8,342 nt of DNA from Gammaproteobacteria bacterium. GTDB taxonomy: Bacteria; Pseudomonadota; Gammaproteobacteria; UBA7966. Positions 1-6,192 of this stretch are shown here, one piece after another (within the stretch, counting starts at the first letter, position 1; every line of letters begins with the position of its first letter). A program made the translations under genes and the position numbers. A model generated the notes under the pieces. It did not search any database. It was not told where the DNA came from and worked only from the letters and a program-made list of their open reading frames with translations. The stretch is from contig DNIF01000222.1 in NCBI GenBank assembly GCA_003485715.1, positions 1 through 8,342 on the forward strand, written 5' to 3'.

Positions 1-1106
1 ACGGCGCGCTGGAACTCACACCGGAGGGCATCTTTGCCGCCGTCGCGCGCACCATGCGCCGGGCGCACGGTGGTTACGCTGTGGTGGCGATGATCCCGGG
101 CTTCGGTGTGGTGGCCTTCCGTGACCCGAACGGCATCCGTCCGCTGGTGTTCGGTCGTCGCGACGGAGAATCCGGAGGGGGAGGGGACTGGATGGTCGCC
201 TCGGAGAGCGTCGCGCTGGACGTGCTCGGATTCCGGATCGAGCGCGACATCGGCCCGGGCGAGGCCATCCTGCTGCCAGCCAGCGGAGGCATGCTCGCGC
301 GCCAGTGCATCGAGGCAGGGCCGCTGCGCCCCTGTGTGTTCGAGTTCGTCTATTTCGCCCGGCCGGATTCCATCATCGACGGCATCTCGGTGCACAAGGC
401 GCGTCTGCGCATGGGCGAGCACCTGGCCGAACGTATCCGCCGCGACTGGCCCGATCACGACATCGATGTGGTCGTTCCGATCCCGGACACCTCGCGCACG
501 GCCGCATTGGAACTCGCCAATGCCCTCAAGCTCACCTATCGCGAAGGCTTCATCAAGAACCGCTACATCCCGCGCACCTTCATCATGCCTGGCCAGCAAC
601 TCAGACAGCGCTCCGTACGCCAGAAGTTGAACGCCATCCCGCTGGAGTTCGGTGGCCGGAACGTGTTGCTGGTGGATGATTCCATCGTGCGCGGTACGAC
701 CTCCCGGCAGATCGTGCAGATGGCGCGCGAGGCTGGCGCACGGCGTGTTTACTTCGCCTCGGCGGCGCCACCTGTCCGCTACCCGAATGTCTATGGCATC
801 GACATGCCGACCGCCGAAGAGCTGGTGGCCAATGGCCGCTCGGAGGCCGAGGTGGGTGCCTGCATCGGTGCCGATCGCATCATCTACCAGGCGCTGCCGG
901 ATCTCGTGGCGGCCTGCCGCCGCGGCAATCCCACGATCGAGGATTTCGATACATCGTGCTTCACCGGCGAGTACGTGACCGCCGATGTCACACCGGACTA
1001 CCTTTCGGCCCTGCGTGAACGACGTGGCGAATTTGCGCGGGAGCGTGGTAACGGTGCCAGCAATTCCCTCACTGACCTCAGCGCCAACACGGATCCTTAT
1101 CTCTGA
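1..1106 (+). CDS. purF: Amidophosphoribosyltransferase (PurF), 3' part, start lies left of the window
   Basis: PurF catalyses the first committed step of purine synthesis, making 5-phosphoribosylamine from PRPP and glutamine in the cytoplasm. The reading frame is open from the left edge (first full codon at base 3) to TGA at 1104-1106, giving about 367 residues of a protein usually near 500. The N-terminal part with the nucleophilic cysteine of the glutaminase domain is therefore outside the window. Visible are the end of the glutaminase domain (GGYAVVAMIPG, FRDPNGIRPL), the conserved segment KNRYIPRTFIMPGQQLRQRS, and the PRPP-binding motif VLLVDDSIVRGTT at about 663-701, followed by NVYGIDMP. 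From memory, the C-terminal half resembles the Escherichia coli enzyme closely. A Met codon at 54 is internal, since homology continues upstream of it (LTPEGIFAAVARTM). The next gene converges on purF, so purF is probably the last gene of its own operon. Confidence 0.97.
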   Translation, partial: GALELTPEGIFAAVARTMRRAHGGYAVVAMIPGFGVVAFRDPNGIRPLVFGRRDGESGGGGDWMVASESVALDVLGFRIERDIGPGEAILLPASGGMLARQCIEAGPLRPCVFEFVYFARPDSIIDGISVHKARLRMGEHLAERIRRDWPDHDIDVVVPIPDTSRTAALELANALKLTYREGFIKNRYIPRTFIMPGQQLRQRSVRQKLNAIPLEFGGRNVLLVDDSIVRGTTSRQIVQMAREAGARRVYFASAAPPVRYPNVYGIDMPTAEELVANGRSEAEVGACIGADRIIYQALPDLVAACRRGNPTIEDFDTSCFTGEYVTADVTPDYLSALRERRGEFARERGNGASNSLTDLSANTDPYL

Positions 1107-1133
1107 GGGCCTTCGGACGACGATCGAGGACCC
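1107..1133 (+). terminator. Imperfect hairpin directly after the purF stop codon
   Basis: Left arm GGGCCTTCG (1107-1115) and right arm CGAGGACCC (1125-1133) pair over nine positions, with one C-A mismatch and one G-U pair, around a 9-base loop. The hairpin begins at the base after the stop codon. No T-run follows, so it is at best a weak intrinsic terminator or an mRNA 3'-end stabiliser. No folding energy was computed. Confidence 0.3.
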
Positions 1134-1153
1134 ACCGGTCAGCTCCTTGGTCC

Positions 1154-1168
1154 GTGCGCGATGCGCAC
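1154..1168. repeat. Small perfect inverted repeat in the convergent purF / reductase gap
   Basis: GTGCGC (1154-1159) and GCGCAC (1163-1168) form a perfect 6-base-pair stem around the triplet GAT. It lies between two convergent genes and would fold on either strand, so it could help end transcription from both sides. It lacks a T-run on either side. The rest of the 154-base gap (1107-1260) shows no gene. Confidence 0.35.
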
Positions 1169-1260
1169 CGTGATGTGATCGAGGAAGCCCGGGCAGGCGG
1201 GGAAATCATCTACCGGTGCGGGCACGGGCGCTCCGGTCGCCGCGGATCTGAGGCGGTCGC

Positions 1261-2937
1261 TCAGGCCGGTCGAGCCCCGGAAGTCCTCGAACGGACGCGA
1301 GTCAGTGCGAGGTAGGTGGTATAGCCGCCGGGCAGGTTGGCAGAGCAGAAGCCCTGTTGCAGCAGAAAGCGGGTGGCGTAGTAGGCACGCTGGCCGACCT
1401 GACAGTAGAGCGCCAGGGGTATATCCCGTGGCAGTTCATGGTAGCGAGTACGTATCGACGAGAACGGCAGGTTGCGCGCGCCCGCAATATGGCCGGCGGC
1501 GTACTCTCGCGGCTCGCGCACATCCACGAGGCAGATGCCACCGGTGTCGATGGTGGCCCAGTCGGCGAGCGGCAGATCGCCGTTCATGTGGTTCAGCGCG
1601 ATCATTCCCGCGATGTTCACCGGGTCCTTGGCCGCGCCGTACTGAGGCGCATAGCAGAGTTCGGCCTCCGCCAGATCGCGCACCGTCGCACCCATCTGGA
1701 TGGCGGTGGCGATCACATCGATACGCTTGTCCACACCCTCATGGCCGATCGCCTGGGCACCAAGCACCCGGCCACTGGCAGTGTCGAACGACAGCTTGAG
1801 ATGGATGGGTCGGGCACCCGGAAAGTAGCTCGCGTGGTGTCCGGGATGCAGGTAGATGCTCTTGTAGCCGCTGACCCCGGCGCGCGCGAGCCCCTTCTCC
1901 GGGGCACCGGTACAGGCGACGGTGAGCCCGAAGGTGCCAACGACCGCCGTGCCCTGGACGCCGCGAAACCGGCTCGTGCGGTCGCAGATCGACTCCGCAG
2001 CAATGCGTCCCTGGCGATTGGCCGGCCCGGCGAGCGGCAGTATGGTCTCCTGCCCCGTGACCACATGTTGCACCTCCACCGCGTCGCCAACCGCCCAGAT
2101 ATGTGGATCGGCCGTGCGCATAGCGCTGTCCACCACGACGGAACCGGCGGTGCCCAGGGGCAGCCCGGCCGCGGCGGCCAGGGTGTTCTCCGGCCGGATG
2201 CCGGCGGCCAGGACCACCATATCGGTCACGAGCCGTGCCCCGCACGCGGTTTGCGCCACCAGGTGTCCATCGACCTGCGACAGTTCGACCAGGGCATCCT
2301 CCAGCCGGATCTCCACGCTCCGCGACTCGAGGTGTTCCTGGACATACCAGGCCATCTCGGGGTCGAGCGGTGGCATGATTTGCGATCCGCGCTCCAACAG
2401 CGTGATGGCCAGGCCGCGATGGGCGAGGTTCTCCGCTACCTCGAGGCCGATGAAGCCGCCACCGACGACCAGCGCACGCTGCGGCCGGCGTTCGTCTATC
2501 CATGCCCGTATGCCGACGCTGTCAGGAATGGTGCGCAGCGTGAACACACCGGGCAGGTCTACTCCAGGGCAATCGATGCGTATCGGCGTCGCGCCCGGTG
2601 CAAGGACCAGGGCGTCGTAGTGCTCGTCCTGCTCGTTGCCCGTCTCGAGATTGCGCACCCGGATGCGTTGCGCGCTGCGCTTGATCTCCACCACTTCGTG
2701 CCGGACGCGCACGTCGATATTGAAGTGGTCGCGGAACAGCGCGGGAGAGGCCACCAGCAGGGAATCGGCCTCGCGGATGACGTCGCCGACATGGTAGGGC
2801 AGACCGCAGTTGGCGAACGAGACATGCGCGCCGCGCTCGAAGAGGATGATCTCGGCAGTCTCGTCCAGTCGCCGTACCCTGGCCGCACACGAAGCGCCGC
2901 CAGCTACACCACCCACGATGAGAACGCGCTTGCCCAT
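1261..2937 (-). CDS. CoA-disulfide / persulfide reductase with C-terminal rhodanese domain
   Basis: This is a flavin-dependent pyridine nucleotide-disulfide oxidoreductase of 558 residues, with a rhodanese domain fused at its C-terminus. In residue order it shows: an FAD-binding glycine motif (IVGGVAGGAS, 7-16); the CoA-disulfide reductase signature SFANCGLPY with its redox cysteine at 44; a second Rossmann motif for NAD(P)H (VVGGGFIG, about 157-164); the second FAD motif AVGDAVE (282-288); the dimerisation-domain tyrosines in HASYFPG (371) and CYAPQYGAAKDP (429); and a rhodanese domain from about 460 with DVREPREYAAGHIAGARN and the persulfide-carrying cysteine in CQVGQRAY (512). This layout is that of Bacillus-type CoADR-RHD and Shewanella-type NADH persulfide reductases, which reduce CoA disulfide, CoA persulfide or polysulfide. 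The exact substrate cannot be read from sequence. I chose the ATG at 2937 because MGKRVLIVGG is the normal family N-terminus and GAGGA lies 10 bases upstream. An ATG at 3003 would add 22 unconserved residues. Confidence 0.93.
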   Translation of the reverse strand: MGKRVLIVGGVAGGASCAARVRRLDETAEIILFERGAHVSFANCGLPYHVGDVIREADSLLVASPALFRDHFNIDVRVRHEVVEIKRSAQRIRVRNLETGNEQDEHYDALVLAPGATPIRIDCPGVDLPGVFTLRTIPDSVGIRAWIDERRPQRALVVGGGFIGLEVAENLAHRGLAITLLERGSQIMPPLDPEMAWYVQEHLESRSVEIRLEDALVELSQVDGHLVAQTACGARLVTDMVVLAAGIRPENTLAAAAGLPLGTAGSVVVDSAMRTADPHIWAVGDAVEVQHVVTGQETILPLAGPANRQGRIAAESICDRTSRFRGVQGTAVVGTFGLTVACTGAPEKGLARAGVSGYKSIYLHPGHHASYFPGARPIHLKLSFDTASGRVLGAQAIGHEGVDKRIDVIATAIQMGATVRDLAEAELCYAPQYGAAKDPVNIAGMIALNHMNGDLPLADWATIDTGGICLVDVREPREYAAGHIAGARNLPFSSIRTRYHELPRDIPLALYCQVGQRAYYATRFLLQQGFCSANLPGGYTTYLALTRVRSRTSGARPA

Positions 2938-3162
2938 GTCCTGGATATCCTCGGGTCGATTCGGGTTGCGGATGCCACTGGTCGGCCGGTCGAGTGGTCT
3001 CACGACCGGCGGTGGCAGGCGACGGGGCGCGCATTATGGCTGCGACTCGAGCAGATCGGCATGCCCGCCACGGCAGCGCGGTAGGAATCATGCCGCTCCC
3101 GTGGCCCCATGTCCGCCCGCAAGGGCAGCAACACGGGCGCACCCAAGGCATACTCCCGCGCC
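2938..3162. other. Divergent intergenic region between the reductase and metZ
   Basis: These 225 bases must hold the promoters of both divergent genes if neither has a distant one. On the minus strand CATAAT (3038-3033) matches the -10 consensus at five of six bases, but no good -35 box lies 16-18 bases upstream of it. On the plus strand no convincing sigma-70 promoter was found. The inverted repeat at 2985-3010 is the only strong symmetry. No protein gene is credible here. Confidence 0.5.
2985..3010. promoter_or_regulatory. Perfect 8+8 inverted repeat in the divergent gap, candidate operator
   Basis: GCCGGTCG (2985-2992) is followed after 10 bases by its exact reverse complement CGACCGGC (3003-3010). 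It lies 48 bases upstream of the reductase start and about 150 bases upstream of metZ, between divergent genes. A further GGTCG at 2980-2984 precedes the left arm. This geometry suits a dimeric regulator, but it could also fold as an RNA hairpin in the reductase leader. No regulator gene is in the window. In such GC-rich DNA an 8-base match is suggestive only. Confidence 0.35.
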
Positions 3163-4374
3163 ATGTCTACCATCGACAACTCTGAACGCGGTTCGCCCCG
3201 CCTCGCCACCCGTGCCGTGCGCGCCGGGCAGGTCCGTGGCCCCGAGGGCGAGCACTCCGAGCCCATCTACACCACCTCGAGCTTCGTCTTCGCCTCGGCC
3301 GCCGAGGCGGCCGCGCGTTTCGCCGGCACCGAGCCCGGGAATGTCTACTCGCGCTTCACCAATCCCACGGTGCGTGCCTTCGAGGAGCGCCTGAACGCAC
3401 TCGAGGGTGGGCTGCGCTGCATCGCCACCGCGACCGGTATGGCCGCCATCTCGGCGACCACACTCGCGCTCTGCCAGGCGGGCGATCACGTGGTCAGCTC
3501 ACGCGCAGTCTTCGGTGCCAGTCTGCAATGGTTCGAGCAGTGGCTGCCGCGCTATGGCATCCAGGTGACGCTGGTACCGCAGGACGACCTCGAGGCCTGG
3601 CGTGAGGCGCTCGCCCGCCCGACCCGACTCGTCTTTCTCGAGACCCCTTCGAATCCACTCATGCGACTGGCCGACATCGCAGCGCTTGCGGAGCTCGCGC
3701 ACGCGGCGGGCGCGCTGCTCGCCGTGGACAACTGCTTCTGTACGCCGATCCTGCAGCGGCCGTTCGAACTGGGGGCCGACCTCGTCATCCACTCGGCCAC
3801 CAAGTACCTGGACGGTCAGGGGCGCCTGCTCGGGGGGGCGATCCTGGCCCGGGACGCCGCCGTCGCGGAGGCCATCTACGGCTTCCTGCGCACGGCCGGG
3901 CCAAGCATGAGCGCGATGAACGCCTGGGTGTTCCTTAAGGGGCTGGAAACGCTGCCTCTGCGCATGCGCGCGCACAGTGAAGCGGCCCTGATCGTGGCGC
4001 GCTGGCTAGAGACCCGCCCCGAGGTGCTGCGCGTCTACTATCCCTTCCTCGATTCGCATCCGCAGCAGGCGCTTGCCCACCTGCAGCAATCGGCCGGTGG
4101 AGGCATCGTCAGTTTCGAGCTGCACGGTGGGCGGGAGGCGGCGTGGCGTCTCATCGACGCGCTGCGCTGGTTCTCCATTACGGCCAACCTCGGCGACACA
4201 CGCAGCACCGTTACGCATCCGGCAACCACCACGCACGGGCGGCTTGCCGCCGAAACACGTGCTGCGGCTGGAATCGGGGACAACCTGGTGCGACTTTCCA
4301 TCGGGATCGAGGCCGTGGAGGACCTGCTTGAGGACCTCGATGCTGCACTTCGATGCTGCGCGGCAACAACCTGA
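3163..4374 (+). CDS. metZ: O-succinylhomoserine sulfhydrylase (MetZ)
   Basis: MetZ makes homocysteine directly from O-succinylhomoserine and sulfide, a PLP-dependent cytoplasmic step of methionine synthesis. The protein belongs to the Cys/Met metabolism fold-type I family. Visible are YSRFTNPT (61-68 with this start), whose Tyr and Arg bind the PLP phosphate of the partner subunit; AVDNCF with Asp189 for the pyridine nitrogen; HSATKYLDGQGR with Schiff-base Lys214; and LVRLSIGIE near the C-terminus with the substrate-carboxylate Arg. RAGQVRGPEGEHSEPIY and the run to FEERLNALEGG match Pseudomonas-type MetZ from memory. The start is uncertain. ATG 3163 gives 403 residues, the usual length, but has only a weak AAGG 14 bases upstream. 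An in-frame ATG at 3109 would add 18 unconserved residues and has no better site. In Pseudomonas metZ follows purF directly; here the reductase gene separates them. Cystathionine gamma-synthase is the main alternative, less likely from the N-terminal signature. Confidence 0.92.
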   Translation: MSTIDNSERGSPRLATRAVRAGQVRGPEGEHSEPIYTTSSFVFASAAEAAARFAGTEPGNVYSRFTNPTVRAFEERLNALEGGLRCIATATGMAAISATTLALCQAGDHVVSSRAVFGASLQWFEQWLPRYGIQVTLVPQDDLEAWREALARPTRLVFLETPSNPLMRLADIAALAELAHAAGALLAVDNCFCTPILQRPFELGADLVIHSATKYLDGQGRLLGGAILARDAAVAEAIYGFLRTAGPSMSAMNAWVFLKGLETLPLRMRAHSEAALIVARWLETRPEVLRVYYPFLDSHPQQALAHLQQSAGGGIVSFELHGGREAAWRLIDALRWFSITANLGDTRSTVTHPATTTHGRLAAETRAAAGIGDNLVRLSIGIEAVEDLLEDLDAALRCCAATT

Positions 4375-4637
4375 GCCGGATGTCCAACCGGCACGGTGTT
4401 TCCATATTGCTTTGCAGCATCAAAGGCTTGGCGTTTCAATTCCGCGTTGCGCCTCGCAAAATGCACGTGCTAGAGTCATTGCCCGATTTAAGGCGGTGCG
4501 AGCTTGTGACAGAAACCTGCGAAGTCACGCATCAACCATGAACCATTCCCCGTTGCGTTTCTGCGACGCCTCAGTTCCGGCTATTCCGGGCTGCCAAGGC
4601 GCGCTGACGCACGTCATTCTGCAAGGAGCAACCGCCC
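4375..4637. other. Intergenic region metZ-sgaA
   Basis: These 263 bases separate metZ from sgaA. Directly after the metZ stop lies a 5-base inverted repeat, GCCGG (4375-4379) and CCGGC (4388-4392), too weak to call a terminator. The middle carries the candidate promoter at 4447-4476. The right end carries a strong ribosome binding site, AAGGAG at 4623-4628, nine bases before the sgaA ATG. A 37-codon frame from ATG 4538 overlaps the sgaA start but has no ribosome binding site and no recognisable content. Confidence 0.5.
4447..4476 (+). promoter_or_regulatory. Candidate sigma-70 promoter with overlapping dyad, upstream of sgaA
   Basis: A -35-like TTGCGC (4447-4452) is followed after 18 bases by TAGAGT (4471-4476), preceded by TGC, which makes an extended -10. 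The sequence sits in a locally AT-richer stretch about 160 bases upstream of sgaA. The dyad TTGCG-CCT-CGCAA (4447-4459) covers the -35 box and has the T-N11-A form of LysR-type binding sites. In Methylobacterium the LysR-type regulator QscR controls the sga operon, so such control is conceivable here, but this is inference only. Confidence 0.45.
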
Positions 4638-5813
4638 ATGGCCGGTCGTAATTTCCTCTTCATTCCGGGTCCGACCAACATCCCCGATCGCATCATGCGG
4701 GCGATGCATCTCGCGCAGGAGGACATGCGCGCCCCGGATCTGCCCGCGTTCACCAAGCCGCTCTACGAAGACGTCAAGAAGGTTTTCAAGACGGAAACCG
4801 GTCGCGTGTTCATTTTCCCGGCCAGCGGCACCGGCGGCTGGGAGGCGGCGATCCAGAACACCCTCTCCCCGGGTGACAAGGTGCTGATGTCCGGCTTCGG
4901 CCATTTCAGCAATCTCTGGATCGACATGAACCGCCGCTTCGGCCTTGATGTCCAGGCCCTCGATGTCGAGTGGGGCGAGGGGGTGCCGGCCGAGAAGTAC
5001 TACGAGATCCTCGCGGCCGACACGAAGCACGAGATCAAGGGCGTCTTCGCCACCCAGAACGAGACCGCGACCGGTGTCGCCAGCGACATCGCCGCCGTGC
5101 GCAAGGCACTGGATGCCGCCAAGCATCCCGCCCTGCTGTACGTGGACGGCGTGAGCTCGGTGGCCTCCATCGACTTCCGCATGGACGAGTGGGGCGTGGA
5201 CCTCATCGTGTCGGGTTCGCAGAAGGGCTTCATGCTGCCCACCGGTCTCGCCATCGTCGGTGTCAGCCAGAAGGCGCTCGAGGCCATGAAGACGGCCAAG
5301 CTCTCGCGCTGTTTCTTCGATTTCGCCGACCAGATCCGCACCAACGATCTGGGGTATTTCCCCTACACGCCGCCGATGCTCCTGCTGCGTGGGCTGCGCG
5401 AATCGCTGAACATGATCGCCGAAGAGGGGCTGGAGAACATCTTCGCCCGTCACCATCGCTATGCCGAGGCCATTCGCCGCGCGGTGTCCGCGTGGGGGCT
5501 GTCACTGGTGGCCAAGGAGCCCAAGTGGTACTCCGACACCGTGAGCGCCATCTACGTGCCGGAAGGCATCAACAGCAACGACGTCAACAAGCACGCCTAC
5601 GGTCGCTACAACCTCTCGCTTTCGATCGGGTTGGCGAAGGTGGCAGGCAAGGCCTTCCGCATCGGGCATCTGGGCGATCTCAATGAGCTCATGGTCCTGG
5701 CGACCATCTCGGTGACGGAGATGGCGCTGCTCGATGCCGGCGTGAAGGTGGAACTCGGCTCCGGCGTCGCGGCAGCCCAGGGCTACCTGCGCAGCACGGC
5801 CAAGGCCATCTGA
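4638..5813 (+). CDS. sgaA: Serine-glyoxylate aminotransferase
   Basis: SgaA transfers the amino group of serine to glyoxylate, giving hydroxypyruvate and glycine; in the serine cycle this regenerates the glycine acceptor for C1 units. It is a PLP enzyme of the class V aminotransferase family, cytoplasmic, 391 residues and full length. Visible are the N-terminal FLFIPGPTNIPDRIMRAM, the PLP-phosphate loop ASGTGGWEAA (62-71), Asp170 in YVDGVSSVASIDFRMD, the Schiff-base lysine 196 in SGSQKGFMLPTGL, and YTPP plus RIGHLGDLNE in the C-terminal domain. These match Methylobacterium-type Sga and related serine/alanine-glyoxylate aminotransferases. The ATG is fixed by AAGGAG nine bases upstream and by the family N-terminus. 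The mcl and mtkA genes downstream on the same strand support a serine-cycle role over photorespiratory or alanine-glyoxylate exchange. No hydroxypyruvate reductase gene follows, unlike the Methylobacterium sga-hpr order. Confidence 0.95.
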   Translation: MAGRNFLFIPGPTNIPDRIMRAMHLAQEDMRAPDLPAFTKPLYEDVKKVFKTETGRVFIFPASGTGGWEAAIQNTLSPGDKVLMSGFGHFSNLWIDMNRRFGLDVQALDVEWGEGVPAEKYYEILAADTKHEIKGVFATQNETATGVASDIAAVRKALDAAKHPALLYVDGVSSVASIDFRMDEWGVDLIVSGSQKGFMLPTGLAIVGVSQKALEAMKTAKLSRCFFDFADQIRTNDLGYFPYTPPMLLLRGLRESLNMIAEEGLENIFARHHRYAEAIRRAVSAWGLSLVAKEPKWYSDTVSAIYVPEGINSNDVNKHAYGRYNLSLSIGLAKVAGKAFRIGHLGDLNELMVLATISVTEMALLDAGVKVELGSGVAAAQGYLRSTAKAI

Positions 5814-5823
5814 GGTCCTGGCT

Positions 5824-5863
5824 CGCCGTGGGTGGAGAGGCGCGAGCCCCTCCGCCCACGGCG
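5824..5863 (+). terminator. Strong stem-loop after sgaA, no T-run
   Basis: CGCCGTGGG (5824-5832) pairs perfectly with CCCACGGCG (5855-5863). The stem continues inward through a T-G pair and GGAG/CTCC (5834-5837 with 5850-5853), making 14 paired positions around a GC-rich loop. It starts 11 bases after the sgaA stop. No T-run follows, so it may be an inefficient terminator, a Rho-assisted end or an mRNA-stabilising structure within a longer transcript. Confidence 0.5.
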
Positions 5864-5880
5864 GCAGCCTGGATCGGTGC

Positions 5881-5900
5881 CCGCGGAAGATTGTCCGCGG
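5881..5900 (+). repeat. Second perfect stem-loop in the sgaA-mcl spacer
   Basis: CCGCGGA (5881-5887) and TCCGCGG (5894-5900) form a perfect 7-base-pair stem around a 6-base loop, 17 bases after the first hairpin. No T-run follows. It could fold in RNA as part of a tandem 3'-end structure or act on DNA as a dyad. CCGCGG is itself a palindrome, which makes chance pairing in GC-rich DNA easier. Confidence 0.4.
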
Positions 5901-6192
5901 ATATGTGGCAGGTAGTCGCCGGTCGGACTTCCATCCCGAGCGGCTCAATCAATTTGTGTCCGGATCCATGAAGTCCGGCTCGACCTGGTCGACGTGACAG
6001 GCGGTCCTCGAGTCTCCCGCGGGTGGGGTGTGACCGATTTCCGTCGCTCTCCCTGTGCTGTCCCCCCGAGTCTCGCGCGCCGCCCTGTCGTCGCCAACCG
6101 GTCGGGCCCCCGCCCGCATCGCGGCGTTCTGCACGCCGTGCCGAGTTGCCCGTTGCGGGTCCACCGTTCGCAACCTTCGAGGGGGACCACCC

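Larger units (their letters stand above)
5814..6192. other. 379-base spacer between sgaA and mcl without a credible gene
   Basis: After the two stem-loops there is a weaker dyad, CCGGA (5960-5964) with TCCGG (5974-5978), and then unstructured GC-rich sequence. No convincing sigma-70 promoter was found. Frames open across it on both strands, including one from a GTG at 6055 that runs into mcl, but their translations are arginine- and proline-rich and match no family I know. The right end carries GAGGGGG (6179-6185), a ribosome binding site seven bases before the mcl ATG. Confidence 0.5.

Noticed and set aside
1248..1264. Dyad CTGAG-N7-CTCAG over the reductase stop codon
   Set aside because: Five base pairs with no further pairing and no T-run on the minus strand; likely chance.
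2938..3003. An upstream ATG at 3003 that would add 22 residues to the reductase
   Set aside because: The family starts with the FAD motif right after the initiator Met; the extension is unconserved in character and the ATG at 2937 has its own GAGGA site.
1357..3084. A 575-codon open frame on the plus strand, antisense to the reductase gene
   Set aside because: Its translation has no recognisable motifs and is rich in Arg, Gly and His, as expected of an antisense frame in GC-rich coding DNA. The minus-strand frame has every catalytic motif of its family.
4375..4392. Inverted repeat GCCGG-N8-CCGGC just after metZ, possible terminator
   Set aside because: The stem is only five base pairs, with no T-run after it; too weak to call.
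4538..4651. A 37-codon frame overlapping the sgaA start, possible leader peptide
   Set aside because: There is no ribosome binding site before its ATG, no regulatory codon run, and it ends inside sgaA without a coupled geometry.
4614..5456. A 280-codon minus-strand frame opposite sgaA
   Set aside because: It has no recognisable domains and fully overlaps the sgaA gene, whose PLP lysine and conserved blocks are clear.
6055..6192. An upstream GTG start that would add 46 residues to malyl-CoA lyase
   Set aside because: The added segment is Arg/Pro-rich and unlike the family; the ATG at 6193 has a GAGGGGG site at proper spacing and the family N-terminus.
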